14,954 nucleotides of DNA from Hirudo medicinalis (Eukaryota > Annelida > Clitellata > Hirudinida > Hirudinidae): contig MPNW01000452.1 in the NCBI GenBank assembly GCA_011800805.1, forward strand, positions 16,126 through 31,079. Reading direction: 5' to 3'. This document shows positions 1-8,729 of this stretch, piece by piece. The notes under the pieces were generated by a model, which ran no database searches, was not told the origin of the DNA, and was given only the letters and a program-made list of their open reading frames with translations. The translations under genes and the position numbers were made by a program. The stretch's first letter is position 1; each line of letters opens with the position of its first letter.

Positions 1-280
1 AAACACTCAAAATAAAGCACTCTAAATACTAGTACAATTATAAATTTTCGAATGAAAATGTAACTTAAGGAGCGACATCTGGCGATTTACATGCTAAAAA
101 CTTAGAAACCAAAATATTTTTGCTTCAAATTAACAAAAATGTATTTGTGCTTTGACATTATTTCAAATATTAAAAATAATGAAAAAGAAAACATTTGTAA
201 AAGTCGTAAATATAAACAAATATTTGTGTAATATTTGATACAAATAAAATATTGAAAACACTAGCAAGCATCACGTACAT
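1..280. other. AT-rich spacer with no gene seen
   Basis: I see no coding, RNA or element signature here other than the short motif at 72-85. The sequence is strongly AT-rich, like most of the first 5 kb. Confidence 0.6.
72..85 (-). repeat. CAGATGTCGC motif, copy 1
   Basis: On the minus strand this reads TCGCCAGATGTCGC, so the CAGATG core has TCGC on both sides. It contains the exact 10-mer CAGATGTCGC. It shares TCGCCAGATG with the copy at 4425-4436. The surrounding sequence is AT-rich and unlike that around the other copies. A CTCF-like protein-binding site is one possible role, by inference only. Confidence 0.6.
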
Positions 281-480
281 ACCACACGCATAATTCCCGA
301 TCACCTGGAATTGTCCATCTGCTTTGAGCATCAGAAAAATTGAACAGAGCTGCTGGAACATCAATCTACCTGCAGCTGTGTCACTGTTGAATTTAAATCC
401 CTCAGTCATGCTCCAGCGGAGGTGTTTTTGACTTGAAAGATATGTCTGTTACGTCTGACAAGTTGGTCATCTCAAACTGA
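281..480 (-). other. Possible exon or unrecognised repeat (GC-raised patch)
   Basis: This patch is visibly richer in GC than the AT-rich flanks. On the minus strand two partly overlapping readings are open: a short one beginning MTNLSDVTDISF and ending PPLEHD-stop, and another from the ATG at 409 beginning MTEGFKFNSD. Splice-donor-like strings on the minus strand follow (CAG|GTAGAT, CCAG|GTGATC and TG|GTATGT). I recognise no protein family. It could be an exon or UTR of a host gene extending outside the window, a fragment of an unrecognised repeat, or chance. The donor-like strings alone are weak evidence. Confidence 0.2.
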
Positions 481-582
481 AGGGCTTAAACTTTTTAAGT
501 TAATTTAATTTTAATTTTAATATAACTTAATTATTAGTAACTCAATGTATTCATTACAATTAATGCGATTTTAATGGTAATG

Positions 583-597
583 CCACCAGATGTCGCA
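583..597 (+). repeat. CAGATGTCGC motif, copy 2
   Basis: Reads CCACCAGATGTCGCA. The 13-mer ACCAGATGTCGCA is identical to the one on the minus strand at 4294-4306. Against the commonly used CTCF core CCASYAGRKGGCR it differs at one position (T for the second G of GG). A regulatory role is inference. Confidence 0.65.
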
Positions 598-1120
598 ATA
601 ATAATTTGAAGAAATGCAAACATCTCTATTTTTTTAGTTTAAGTAAGGGAAGTAAGCAGAAGTCCAAACCAGATTACATTTAATGATTCAAATGGGGAAA
701 TACGGAAATATGATGAACGGGAATTAATTTCAGATTTTTTTTGAGATCTTGTTAATTAAATATTAAATATGAGTTTTGAAGGTAAGACACAAAAATCCCG
801 TGAAATTTGCAATTGTCAACGAGATTTTAAATTACTCAAATATCAAAATTTGACCAAAATCAAAAATTGAAATCAAGCTCGCAAAAATCATTCGCTCGCA
901 TAAAATGTACTCGAAAAATTTGTCTGGATTCTGTTGTTAGACAATCGAGAAACTGTTACCGTCAAGTATTTAGTCATGCGGCAGTAGTGCATTGGTTCAA
1001 TTTAATTTTTTGATTCCAAGTAATTTTTTGTTATATTTATTAACGTTGAAAGTTTACAACAAGATTAAAAAAGTCACCTCGGCTGTGATATCATTCCTCA
1101 ATATTTAATGTGAACATCAA

Positions 1121-1130
1121 CAGATGGCGC
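1121..1130 (+). repeat. CAGATGGCGC, variant copy 3
   Basis: CAGATGGCGC differs from the exact 10-mer by one base (G for T). It fits the AGRKGGCR part of the CTCF core fully, and is followed by CGC. The flanks are unrelated to those of the other copies. Confidence 0.5.
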
Positions 1131-2469
1131 CGCATACAAGTCAACAGTTTGAAAGAAATCATACAAAAATGTAATTCCATCGACCGTCATTATTATCAGT
1201 AATGTCTTCATATTTCCATTAGTATTGCCAATATGTCCATTTCCAATCACACGATGTTCGGGTCATAATTAATTCATAACAAAAACACCATGGAACATTG
1301 TTCAGGATTTCGGTAAACTCTGACATAGAACCATGCTTTGTCTGTCTTTCAACTGAAAATCTCGCAGCAGCATTTTGGAGTCCGCTCTAAAAGTAGATGA
1401 GTGGTCCTTAAATAATCAGCTTGTGTTTATGGAGGGGACTATTGGAAATCAGACTTCTTATTTTTAAGAATTATTTTAATTTTCAGTCAAATAATAAAAG
1501 TGATAAAAATATTTTTTTTAAATTCTCCCTCCACAAAGTTATTCGGTTAACTTAAGCACCATTAATTGCAACCATCTTTGTTTAATTTCTACTCCTTACT
1601 ACCAGTAAAAGTGTTGGCGAAAATTTAGAATACAACAATTTTTGTAACTATCGCGCAACTATTCACAACTTCTTGCAAGTAAATTTAGTAATTCAAACTC
1701 CTCCATGAATTAAAATCCAAATAATCCAATTAAATTCGCGAGAGATTCTTTCACGTATACCAGTTAAGACTGAACATTATTTTTAAGTTTTCCTGGAGAA
1801 AGCAACCATAAAAAAAGAAAACTCCTTGACAACATTACTCGCACTAACACATTGTTGATGAACAAGGACCATTACAGACCAACAAAAAAGGATTAACTCT
1901 TTATCAGCAAATAAAAGAATGCTAGAATGAATGTACTTTAAATAAGGCCATCAGAGCAGAAGAGTTTTTATTTAAAGACTAATTTACCATTATCCGGTTT
2001 ATGACCTTTGATCTTATGTTCTTTGAGCTTTGATCTAGCGATGCTCAATACCGACATTGCTTCAATGAGTAAGAAAAGAAATTAATCGAAATTTAATCGT
2101 CCTAAAATAAATTAATCGTTAAAAATTCTTAGCGATTATCTCCGAATCGGAAGATTATTTATCTTATTTCAATTTATTTAAAATGATGACTGTTAAATAG
2201 TAATTTTTTCATAAAATAATCACATTTATTGTAAATATAGATGACTGAAATATATCGAATGTGTGTTCGTAATGACGATCTTTTGCAAACCAATTACATG
2301 CACAGCATTTCGTGATTTCAGACAGTCTGTGGTCACTAATACTTTTCTAAAATTTACTTTTTGAAAGAACATGACGAGAGGCACAGTTGATGCACGCTGA
2401 CATTAATTATTTACAAACGAAAACACAACCATTGCTAAACTAAAATGTTGAAAATAAATAATTGATTTA

Positions 2470-2491
2470 TTGATGGACTATTGATGGACTA
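2470..2491 (+). repeat. 11-bp tandem duplication
   Basis: TTGATGGACTA occurs twice back to back (2470-2480 and 2481-2491). It is a simple local duplication with no visible coding context. Confidence 0.7.
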
Positions 2492-2746
2492 GTAGACCTC
2501 TGTAGGTGAGCACTTAATCTTACAATTTCTCTCATGATTTTGGAAGTCTTTTGGACCGAAATAAAGTGAATGACATTCTTTTAGCATTGGATAAATATAT
2601 TTATTAGGAAGTTTGAGGTTTTGAAATAACTTTAAGGTGATTCATACATTGCTTAGAAATAGTAATTAAACCCACATTGATTGTACTCCTCCTTCTGCAT
2701 GGTCCCACATCTACATTAAAACTGGTCAAACAAATTCTTAACCGTT

Positions 2747-2747
2747 A

Positions 2748-2788
<41 letters not shown>
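2747..2788. repeat. (ATT)n microsatellite
   Basis: An uninterrupted run of about 13 ATT units. A degenerate ATT-rich stretch follows at about 2920-2985 with ATT, GTT and ACT units, which looks like an older array of the same kind. Confidence 0.95.
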
Positions 2789-2791
<3 letters not shown>

Positions 2792-3633
2792 TGTCTTGTG
2801 TTTATCTATAATTTTAGTAATAATATTTAGTAATTTTGTTAAAGCACCAATACATTTAACGTCTAATAACTTAACCTGAGTGAAACTAAAAATAACCATA
2901 ATAACATCATAACGTTACAAATTAATTATTATTACTATTATTAATTATTAATATTATTATTGTTATTGTTGATGTTATTATTTTAATGATGATTGAAAAC
3001 AATTGATTAAATAAATATATGTTTTCAATATTTGCAGTTCAAAGCAAACAATTTATAACAACTTCACTTAATTATACATTGCATAGTACATCCACAACCA
3101 AATAACCCACCTGCTCAGACTCCAACTTCGACCCTAACCCATCCAACTAGCCTCACATCTTCATGGTTCGACATTCTTAGAAAGCCTAGTGGTTGCCAAA
3201 AACTAATTCGCTACACTATCAATACTCCATCCAAACAAAGTATCCCTTACTTATTAAGTTAGTTACAAACTGTCAAAGGTGTTTCCCGTTCCTAATACAT
3301 TGGTTAATGTAAACTATAATTTACAAGTTAACGAGTAATAATAATGGCTTAATAACTCCAATGTTAACAAGTTACTGAATAATAAAAACTCAATTAATAA
3401 ACAACATAAACACTTCTAGCCACGACAATCAGCTCTAATGACGACTCAGAAGTCAGAAGCTCCCATGTAAGGGTTCAAAATTATATTTGAAAATCGCTGA
3501 CAAGTGTCAAACTTGTGATAGTTTTTGTTACAACTTCGACTTCTAGGCGGTCGTGTTTTTGATGGTCAGTTTGAAAATAAACATGCAATACTTGTTAACT
3601 TAATAAGTTCATTTTAAATTAACTTGTTATTAA
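2789..3633. other. AT-rich spacer with degenerate ATT array
   Basis: The stretch holds the imperfect ATT/GTT array at about 2920-2985. Short islands of more balanced composition lie near 3085-3240 and 3415-3560. Neither island gave a recognisable protein or RNA, and I see no terminal repeats around them. Confidence 0.5.
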
Positions 3634-3654
3634 CATTATTTATTGTTATTTTTA

Positions 3655-3692
<38 letters not shown>

Positions 3693-3722
3693 CATTATTA
3701 TTATTATTATTATTATTATTTT
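3634..3722. repeat. (ATT)n microsatellite, about 90 bp
   Basis: A long ATT array with one internal ATC unit and slightly irregular left end (ATTATTTATTGTTATTTTT). It is the longest plain ATT array in the window. Confidence 0.95.
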
Positions 3723-3725
3723 ATC

Positions 3726-4080
3726 TTAATTATTGGGATAATTCCTATAGAAATAATTTAATTAAATCTCCTCAATTAAATTGGAAAATAATCGCATTAA
3801 AACGCAAAATATTTGAATTTAATAGAATAAAAAACTGATTTACCCCAATAACTTCACAAATTCATCTCATTGACATTAAGGTCAACCAGTAGTGTCAAAA
3901 ATGACGGGAAAAAATACATGTCATCCCGGGTTGCCCAGGTAACATTCAAGATGCGAGTTCTAAGCACGCTTACAAGTGAAGGAAGTTATAAATACATTAA
4001 TATTAATTAATTATTATGTGTTTATTAATTATATGTTAATCAACAGTATTAATTGCACAAACCATAATCAACGGAAATAA
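3726..4080. other. AT-rich spacer with no gene seen
   Basis: No open coding family was recognised. A small GC-richer piece at about 3895-3970 contains a CCCGGG site and nothing else I can name. The rest is rich in TTAATTAA-like strings. Confidence 0.5.
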
Positions 4081-4290
4081 AGTGTATTTCAACAAATTCA
4101 ACATATCTTTTTTTGTGAGCGAACACCAGCATTACTACCTATTACAAGGCCTCTTAGTGAAACCCAGACGGGCTTCAAAAAATGAGAACGGAGTCTCACC
4201 TATAGGAGTCTTGCCAGTCCCTCGTTCGAAGATTGTTTCCATTTTAAAATGTAGCTTGCTCGAAAGTGAATGTGTTTCAGTTGTATTTTA
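4081..4290. other. Unrecognised GC-raised island
   Basis: This stretch stands out from AT-rich flanks and is open on both strands. The plus strand reads 69 codons to a stop at 4291. On the minus strand a run from about 4240 to 4135 includes FERGTGKTPIGETPF and ends at a TAG. I cannot assign either translation to a family. The sharp composition change suggests an inserted repeat fragment or a small exon. No terminal repeats or target duplication were found around it. Confidence 0.25.
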
Positions 4291-4293
4291 ATA

Positions 4294-4308
4294 TGCGACA
4301 TCTGGTGC
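4294..4308 (-). repeat. CAGATGTCGC motif, copy 4
   Basis: The minus strand reads GCACCAGATGTCGCA. It contains the exact 10-mer and the 13-mer ACCAGATGTCGCA shared with 585-597. It lies directly at the right edge of the unrecognised island at 4081-4290. Confidence 0.65.
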
Positions 4309-4424
4309 AATGAAGATTAACTTATTGTTCAATAGATTAAACAACACAAGTTAGCAACTGATGATATTAATTAGTTAATTAATTAACTACAAATTCATAA
4401 CTGATTAAGGAATTGCCTTGCTTT

Positions 4425-4436
4425 GCATCTGGCGAC
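4425..4436 (-). repeat. GTCGCCAGATGC, variant copy 5
   Basis: The minus strand reads GTCGCCAGATGC. It shares TCGCCAGATG with copy 1 (72-85) but lacks the following TCGC, so it is not an exact 10-mer match. It lies 130 bp from copy 4, in the same orientation. Confidence 0.45.
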
Positions 4437-4484
4437 GGATTTCTTTGAAGGTTGGACTACCTAGCACGTAATATATTAATTTAA

Positions 4485-4600
4485 AACAACAGCAACAACA
4501 ACAACAACAATAATAATAATAAGAATAATAAGAATAATATTATTATTAAGAATAATAATAGCAATAATAATAACAACAACAATAATAATATTTATAATAA
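4485..4600. repeat. Compound AAC/AAT microsatellite
   Basis: AAC units pass into AAT units, then AAG/AAT mixtures, a short internal ATT inversion (AATAATATTATTATT near 4533) and more AAT and AAC units. The R4/Dong-like relic begins about 70 bp downstream. Confidence 0.9.
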
Positions 4601-4670
4601 TTTATTAATTTAATTAATTACATTAATATAGAATATAATCTTTTTAATAATAAGATGTGGACTGATGTTG

Positions 4671-4892
4671 TACATCAAAAGAAAAGATGAAGGTAGGGGT
4701 TTGCTTTCCCTTCATCGGCAGAGTATGTTGAGTCTCGCAGAATATTTTCGATCAGAGAATGGCATATTAAGAGGATAGACGGAGAGTTTATTGTTTGCAG
4801 CACAAGATCAGGCACTGCGATTGTGTTTAAAAGCTGAGGAGCACATCAGTCACATAGTTGCTGGATGTGAAGTCTTTGCACCAGTGGAGTAG
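4671..4892 (+). pseudogene. R4/Dong-like LINE relic, C-terminal part, internally deleted
   Basis: One plus-strand frame starting at TAC 4671 reads YIKRKDEGRGLLSL. This matches the R4/Dong-like signature after the reverse transcriptase, where GRGL is preceded by a Y..R stretch. After a TAG at 4776 the same frame reads SLLFAAQDQAL, the family's conserved AAQ-QAL segment, and then EEHISHIVAGC, the second half of the CCHC knuckle (H..C spacing HX4C), with stops at 4890 and beyond. About 80 residues normally between the first two segments, and the first Cys of the knuckle, are missing. The intact protein would copy element RNA into DNA at a nicked target. This copy cannot. The family call rests on motif recognition by eye. 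A NeSL or R2 relative is the alternative. Confidence 0.65.
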
Positions 4893-5126
4893 TTTGACGT
4901 GGAGTAGACCATGAGGTAGCACTGTAACAATTATCAATAACTCCGCCCATAATAATTGAAATTTATGGGGTGACACATAGTATTGTCACATCCAAAATGG
5001 ACACAATCTTATGTTTGTCGCGATTAGCATTACAATCTTGTTCAAAAATGTCAAATCGGCAGTGGTCTTTTATTATGAGAAACTTCGGCTATAACGTCAT
5101 GCCATAAATTTAAATGCAATCGTCAT
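4893..5126. other. Spacer with no gene seen
   Basis: After the stops that end the LINE relic, no further reading could be joined to it. The sequence becomes AT-rich again towards the motif at 5127. Confidence 0.5.
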
Positions 5127-5136
5127 CAGATGTCGC
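5127..5136 (+). repeat. CAGATGTCGC motif, copy 6
   Basis: An exact 10-mer. It lies about 15-25 bp left of the point where the GC-rich R2/NeSL-type block begins. Whether the motif marks an insertion point or is there by chance cannot be told from one case. Confidence 0.6.
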
Positions 5137-5149
5137 TAGATAATATCAG

Positions 5150-5715
5150 TTATCTCCTGGGTGTCCATGGGGACAATCACGTTGTTGATCGGTGGAAGTC
5201 GTCCCCTGGGTGCCTGCCTACTGGGATGATTCTGCTGTCCTTGGAGTCTTCTCGTTGGCTCGAGAACCGGCTGCTGCTGTATTTTCTAGCTGCCCAGACT
5301 TCTTCCTGGTTCCAGGACTCGCACAGGGAGCAGCTGAAGCAAGTTTCCGATCCATGGGTTTTGAAGTGGGCGAGTGCTGTTTCCAAGTCCTTCAGCCTTG
5401 TTTGGGAGGCTCTTGGGATATGGGGCAGGAAAAGTCCTTGAAGCTGGCTGGTTATGAGACCCAAACTAGTTTCTTCCTTCCTTTCCTCCCAATTTGAAGT
5501 GGTCGTCCGCTTTCTTGGTCTTGACTGTCCTGGTTCGGGGCTTGCTTAGGGCACTCAACAGGGCTCAGTCGCTCCGTACCCTGTGTTTCTGTTTGAGGGG
5601 AGGCCGTGGTTCTGTTTTTTTTTTTGGGCCGTGTTACTCCCGGGCGAGTCAGTGTTGCCGTTCTTTCTTCTGACCTTCGCTTTCTGGTTGGGCGTGGCGA
5701 GTGTCCTGCCATAGA
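5150..5715 (-). mobile_element. GC-rich block downstream of the endonuclease relic: long 3'UTR or start of a second LINE copy
   Basis: This block is GC-rich and lies directly downstream, on the minus strand, of the endonuclease 3'UTR. On that strand an ATG at about 5706 opens a reading of about 84 codons (MAGHSPRPTRKRRSEER...) rich in P, T, Q, K and R, ending at 5452. Another frame continues to 5177. An A11 run lies inside the first reading (T run at about 5618-5628 on the plus strand). The composition resembles the basic low-complexity linker at 13972-14490, but I found no clear shared sequence. It may be the N-terminal part of a second copy placed head to tail, or only a long 3'UTR. Readings on the plus strand look like shadows. 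Confidence 0.4.
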
Positions 5716-5727
5716 ACAGAATAACAT

Positions 5728-5733
5728 TTTATT
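5728..5733 (-). terminator. AATAAA polyadenylation signal of the LINE relic
   Basis: The minus strand reads CAATAAAATG about 70 bp after the endonuclease stop codon (5800-5802). Position and sequence fit a eukaryotic polyadenylation signal in the element's 3'UTR. Confidence 0.5.
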
Positions 5734-5799
5734 GATAGAGAAGCCAAACAAACGGTACAATGAAAAGAGAAAAACGAAAATATAACAAACAACCGCTAT

Positions 5800-6174
5800 T
5801 TAAAATCTATGAGCTTGGCATAGTTCCCGTTTCACCATAAGATTTCTCGATGGGAAGGAGCCAAGGCTAACGACTACGAAGGCTTCATTGACAACTTGGT
5901 AGCCCTGGGCGGCGAGTTCTTTCGCGATGCCGCTGTACTTGACGATCTTACCCTTTCGGGCCTCCTCCATCGAGCGTGGTCCGTCATTAAAGGAGATGGT
6001 GACGTCGGCCGTGGTGGCGCGCTTGTGGTACTCATCCACCAGGACCAGGTCCGGCCGGTCCACGGACGTCGAGTGTGGGACTGTGCAGTCGAGCCTCGTG
6101 ATTTCTTTGAGTTCAGGAGGCATGGCATTGTATAGGCGTCGGTGGATACGGAGTATGCTCTGGCTTCTCTCTTA
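5800..6174 (-). pseudogene. R2/NeSL-type LINE: restriction-like endonuclease (RLE) end, 5'-truncated
   Basis: A minus-strand frame open from about 6174 to a TAA at 5800-5802 encodes the C-terminal RLE of an R2/NeSL-type element. Upstream of the Met at 6123 it reads SILRIHRRLYNAMPPEL, as expected before the domain. Counting from that Met, P24-D25 in DRPDLVLVD, D40 in TTADVTI and K59 in KGKIVKY give the RPD-X14-D...K pattern of PD-(D/E)XK nucleases. VVVSLGSF near residues 83-90 matches the VxGxLGxW-like strand of the family. In an intact element this domain nicks the target DNA to prime reverse transcription. The reverse transcriptase part is absent here, as in common 5'-truncated LINE copies. 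The frame is unbroken, so this piece is relatively young or conserved. Confidence 0.85.
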
Positions 6175-7192
6175 CTTATATATTATTTTTATTATACATT
6201 AATTAACTAATTAATTATTATTAACCCTTTTTATTAATAGTGATAACAATTATTTCTGACCTTAATGCGCATTTAATTAAACTTGATAGGTGAAAAAAAA
6301 AATCAGGCATCGTATTAAAATATTAATAATAAATATATAAAATTTAAAAATAAAACAATATCAATAAATATATAAGAATAAATCTATATTAATAAATATA
6401 TAATAACAAATATTTGTAACAATGATAATGATGATAAGATCAAATAGTAATGTATCTGAATTGAAACTATCTTTCAATCAATCTTTTTGTCGACAGATGT
6501 CGCACCGTAAACTATTATAAATAATGATAAAAATGTAAATTGGGATAAACTAATTATAATACTTTTGTAATTATATGAATTTATAATCTCTTTCCAGAGT
6601 AATAATGCCTTAAAAAATGAAAACACCACAGACAGGTGGCAAATTGAATTGATTTAAACGAACCACACATGGTCAGCAAGGTCTTCTTCAGGCACTTTCG
6701 CCGCTTTGATTTTTTTTGAGTCCAATTGGTTTTCTTGATTGGATTTTGGAGCAGAATTATTAAGTACGACGACGGCGAGATCGCGCCGTTGTTTGGTTGT
6801 ATTTGGGGCGTAATTTTACTTTTTTTTTTTTACAAAAAAATTTAAAGTTGCAAACCCTCATAATTACAAGCATAATCAAAAATTTAAAAAAAAAAAAGGA
6901 CAGCCCGAAGGGATTTACTACCGTCGATTGGCTGCCTGTTCGAATGTAGGAATTAAAGCCGAATCTCACAAAAATAACTAAACAGAAGAACAAGAAACTA
7001 AAGCAGCAAATCACAACTGAAAATTGACGTCAGAAAATCCACGAGACAATTTTACTTATTTAAAATATATGATTTAAAAGTATGTTTGAATGTAGATATG
7101 GACTTAGAGGATGTAATGGTGACGGGAATTGAAGAAAATATAAGAGGACCACAGCACTTCAATGAAAATTTGTGGAGCGTGGTTCGCGAAGT
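6175..7192. other. Spacer with opposed T12 and A12 runs
   Basis: The first part (6175-6600) is AT-rich with no reading I recognise, apart from the motif at 6494. Around 6640-7014 composition is more mixed. T12 at 6820-6831 and A12 at 6886-6897 face each other, with a smaller A7 between. They could be retroposon tails in opposite directions, but I could not delimit an element. An 84-codon minus-strand reading across 6760-7014 is F/K-rich because of these runs and I do not count it as a gene. Confidence 0.5.
6494..6503 (+). repeat. CAGATGTCGC motif, copy 7
   Basis: An exact 10-mer in the form GACAGATGTCGCACC. It is the last copy in the window. I see none in the remaining 8.4 kb except a partial match inside LINE coding sequence at 11065. 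Confidence 0.6.
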
Positions 7193-8040
7193 TTCAGTCC
7201 TATATCACTCCCGCCCGTCTCGCCGGTAGAAGTCCTGAAGGCCATTCGTGCATTGCCCAAAAACCATCTCCTCTCGACCCTCTCCCCACTTCTATACTAA
7301 CAAAATACTCCCCTATCCTATTCCCCATCCTTTCCAAACTCGCCAACCTTTCTTTCAGCATTGGTGTCTTCCCCTCCACCTTAAAGAGCGCTCAAGTCCT
7401 CCCCCTATTACAAAAAAAAACCAAGCTCAACCCTAGCTCCCTTGCTAATTATAGACATATCTCCAACCTTTCCACCATGTCGAAACTGCTAGAGAGACTC
7501 ATTCTTCCCAGGATTCGTCCTCATATTACTAAATTTCTCTCCTTTGCAATCTGCCTATAAACCTGGTTTCTCCACAGAAACCGCCCTCTCTCACATTTTC
7601 AACAATCTTTCCAACATATGTAGAAATCGTAACTGCGCCGTCATGGTCGGCCTCGACCTATCGGCAGCCTTTGACACTATTAACCACCAAATACCGTTGT
7701 GGATAGACTCCACTCTGATTTTGGCATTGACGGTCTTGCCCTCTCTTGGCTTCGCTCCTACCTTTCCAACAGATCTCATTATGTTAAGCTTAGCGATCAC
7801 ACTTCCCCCTCTGCTGCACTCCTTGACGAGGTTCCCCAGGGCTCCGTCGTAGGACCCCTGCTTTTCACGACCTATACCTCACCCCTGTCCGACATAGTTA
7901 ATTACTTCGACGTGTCTTTTCACCAATACGCGGACGACACGAGTCTTTACTCTGTCTTCTCCAACCACAGTGTCTCCGAACAACTTGACAACCTGCGTAA
8001 GTGCATAGATGCCATTAACGACGAAAATGTTTTTAACTGA
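7193..8040 (+). pseudogene. CR1/L2-like LINE reverse transcriptase relic with several frameshifts
   Basis: Plus-strand frames join in order into a CR1/L2-group (Jockey superfamily) reverse transcriptase. First comes FSPISLPPVSPVEVLKAI (7193 on). Then, after a shift near 7260, SPLDPLPTSIL and a degenerate NYRHISNLSTMSKLLER. After a shift near 7540, QSAYKPGFSTETAL and motif A LDLSAAFDTINH. After a shift near 7695, VPQGSVVGPLLF (motif B, with E instead of G before the V) and catalytic HQYADDTSLY (motif C). The relic ends at TGA 8038-8040 shortly after motif C. The apurinic endonuclease upstream and the thumb downstream are missing. An intact copy would be the ORF2 polymerase. At least three frameshifts make this one dead. 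Confidence 0.9.
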
Positions 8041-8280
8041 GCGAGGCAATAAGTTCTTGGTATATTTATACGTAAAGGCGGCAATCAGAAAGTCATTTGT
8101 TTGGTGAATGTTTAAAATCGAGTTTTCATAAAAGGATGAATTGGAAGATAACGAAGGAGGAATATTAAACCTAAGATAGAGGGGTTTGGAATATGTTACA
8201 AATCTAATCTAAAATAATGAAAAAAAATTACAATTTTGCTCTTATTTATCTCATTTTTATAGCGGTTGTCGAAATAATTT
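8041..8280. other. Spacer between LINE relic and hAT element
   Basis: No continuation of the reverse transcriptase could be read, and no other feature was seen before the target duplication of the hAT element. Confidence 0.5.
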
Positions 8281-8288
8281 ATTTTTGG
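8281..8288 (+). repeat. 8-bp target-site duplication, left copy
   Basis: ATTTTTGG directly precedes the left terminal repeat and is identical to 10271-10278. Eight base pairs is the standard duplication size for hAT transposons. Confidence 0.93.
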
Positions 8289-8298
8289 TAGGGCTGCG
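8289..8298 (+). repeat. hAT terminal inverted repeat, left
   Basis: TAGGGCTGCG, the exact reverse complement of 10261-10270. It is followed by an ATTAA-rich subterminal part that matches the other end only loosely. Confidence 0.92.
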
Positions 8299-8729
8299 AA
8301 CGATTAAAATGTTTTAATCGATTAAATTCATTCAAACATAACGCATATATGTTCCGCCTACTTTTAGCTGATCTGGTTGCATCGCAACTCTGCTTTAGTC
8401 AGTATACACCACACACAATCGCCCGACCCTAGTTAGCCAAAACAATCAATGACTTAACTTCACACAAATACGTTTTAAATTCGTTTACTTGTTTAAAAAC
8501 TGAGAAAAAACCTGGAAAAAATTAATAATAATAATAATTGGAAGATTTGTTCAGCGAGCGATAACTGCGGATGTTTTGTTTGAGCTCCCGAGTTTAAGCA
8601 GTTAAAATTCGCTTTAAAGTCTTTTTTTTTAAATTGTCTTTATTTGTTGCTCATGTCCCCTGCCGTTAGTTGTCTTTCAGTGAACGACTTACTTCCTTGA
8701 GGGGAAAAATAAAAGAGGAAAATCTAACC

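Larger units (their letters stand above)
481..2745. other. AT-rich spacer with no gene seen
   Basis: No coding family or RNA gene is recognisable in this 2.3-kb stretch. It holds two CAGATG-type motifs (583 and 1121), an 11-bp tandem duplication near 2470, and a segment around 2080-2150 with several ATTAATCG strings that loosely recall hAT subterminal sequence but show no paired ends. Confidence 0.5.

Noticed and set aside
2080..2150. ATTAATCG-rich segment resembling hAT subterminal sequence
   Set aside because: No TAGGGCTGCG-like end and no matching partner or target duplication nearby, so an element could not be supported.
4485..4600. CRISPR-like regular repetition
   Set aside because: Units are three bases and there are no spacers. 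It is a microsatellite in a eukaryotic context.
5130..5497. Plus-strand open readings of about 100 codons
   Set aside because: They overlap the GC-rich LINE-associated block whose coding sense appears to be minus, and match no family I recognise. They look like shadows.
6760..7014. 84-codon minus-strand reading
   Set aside because: It is dominated by F and K from homopolymer runs and has no domain signature.
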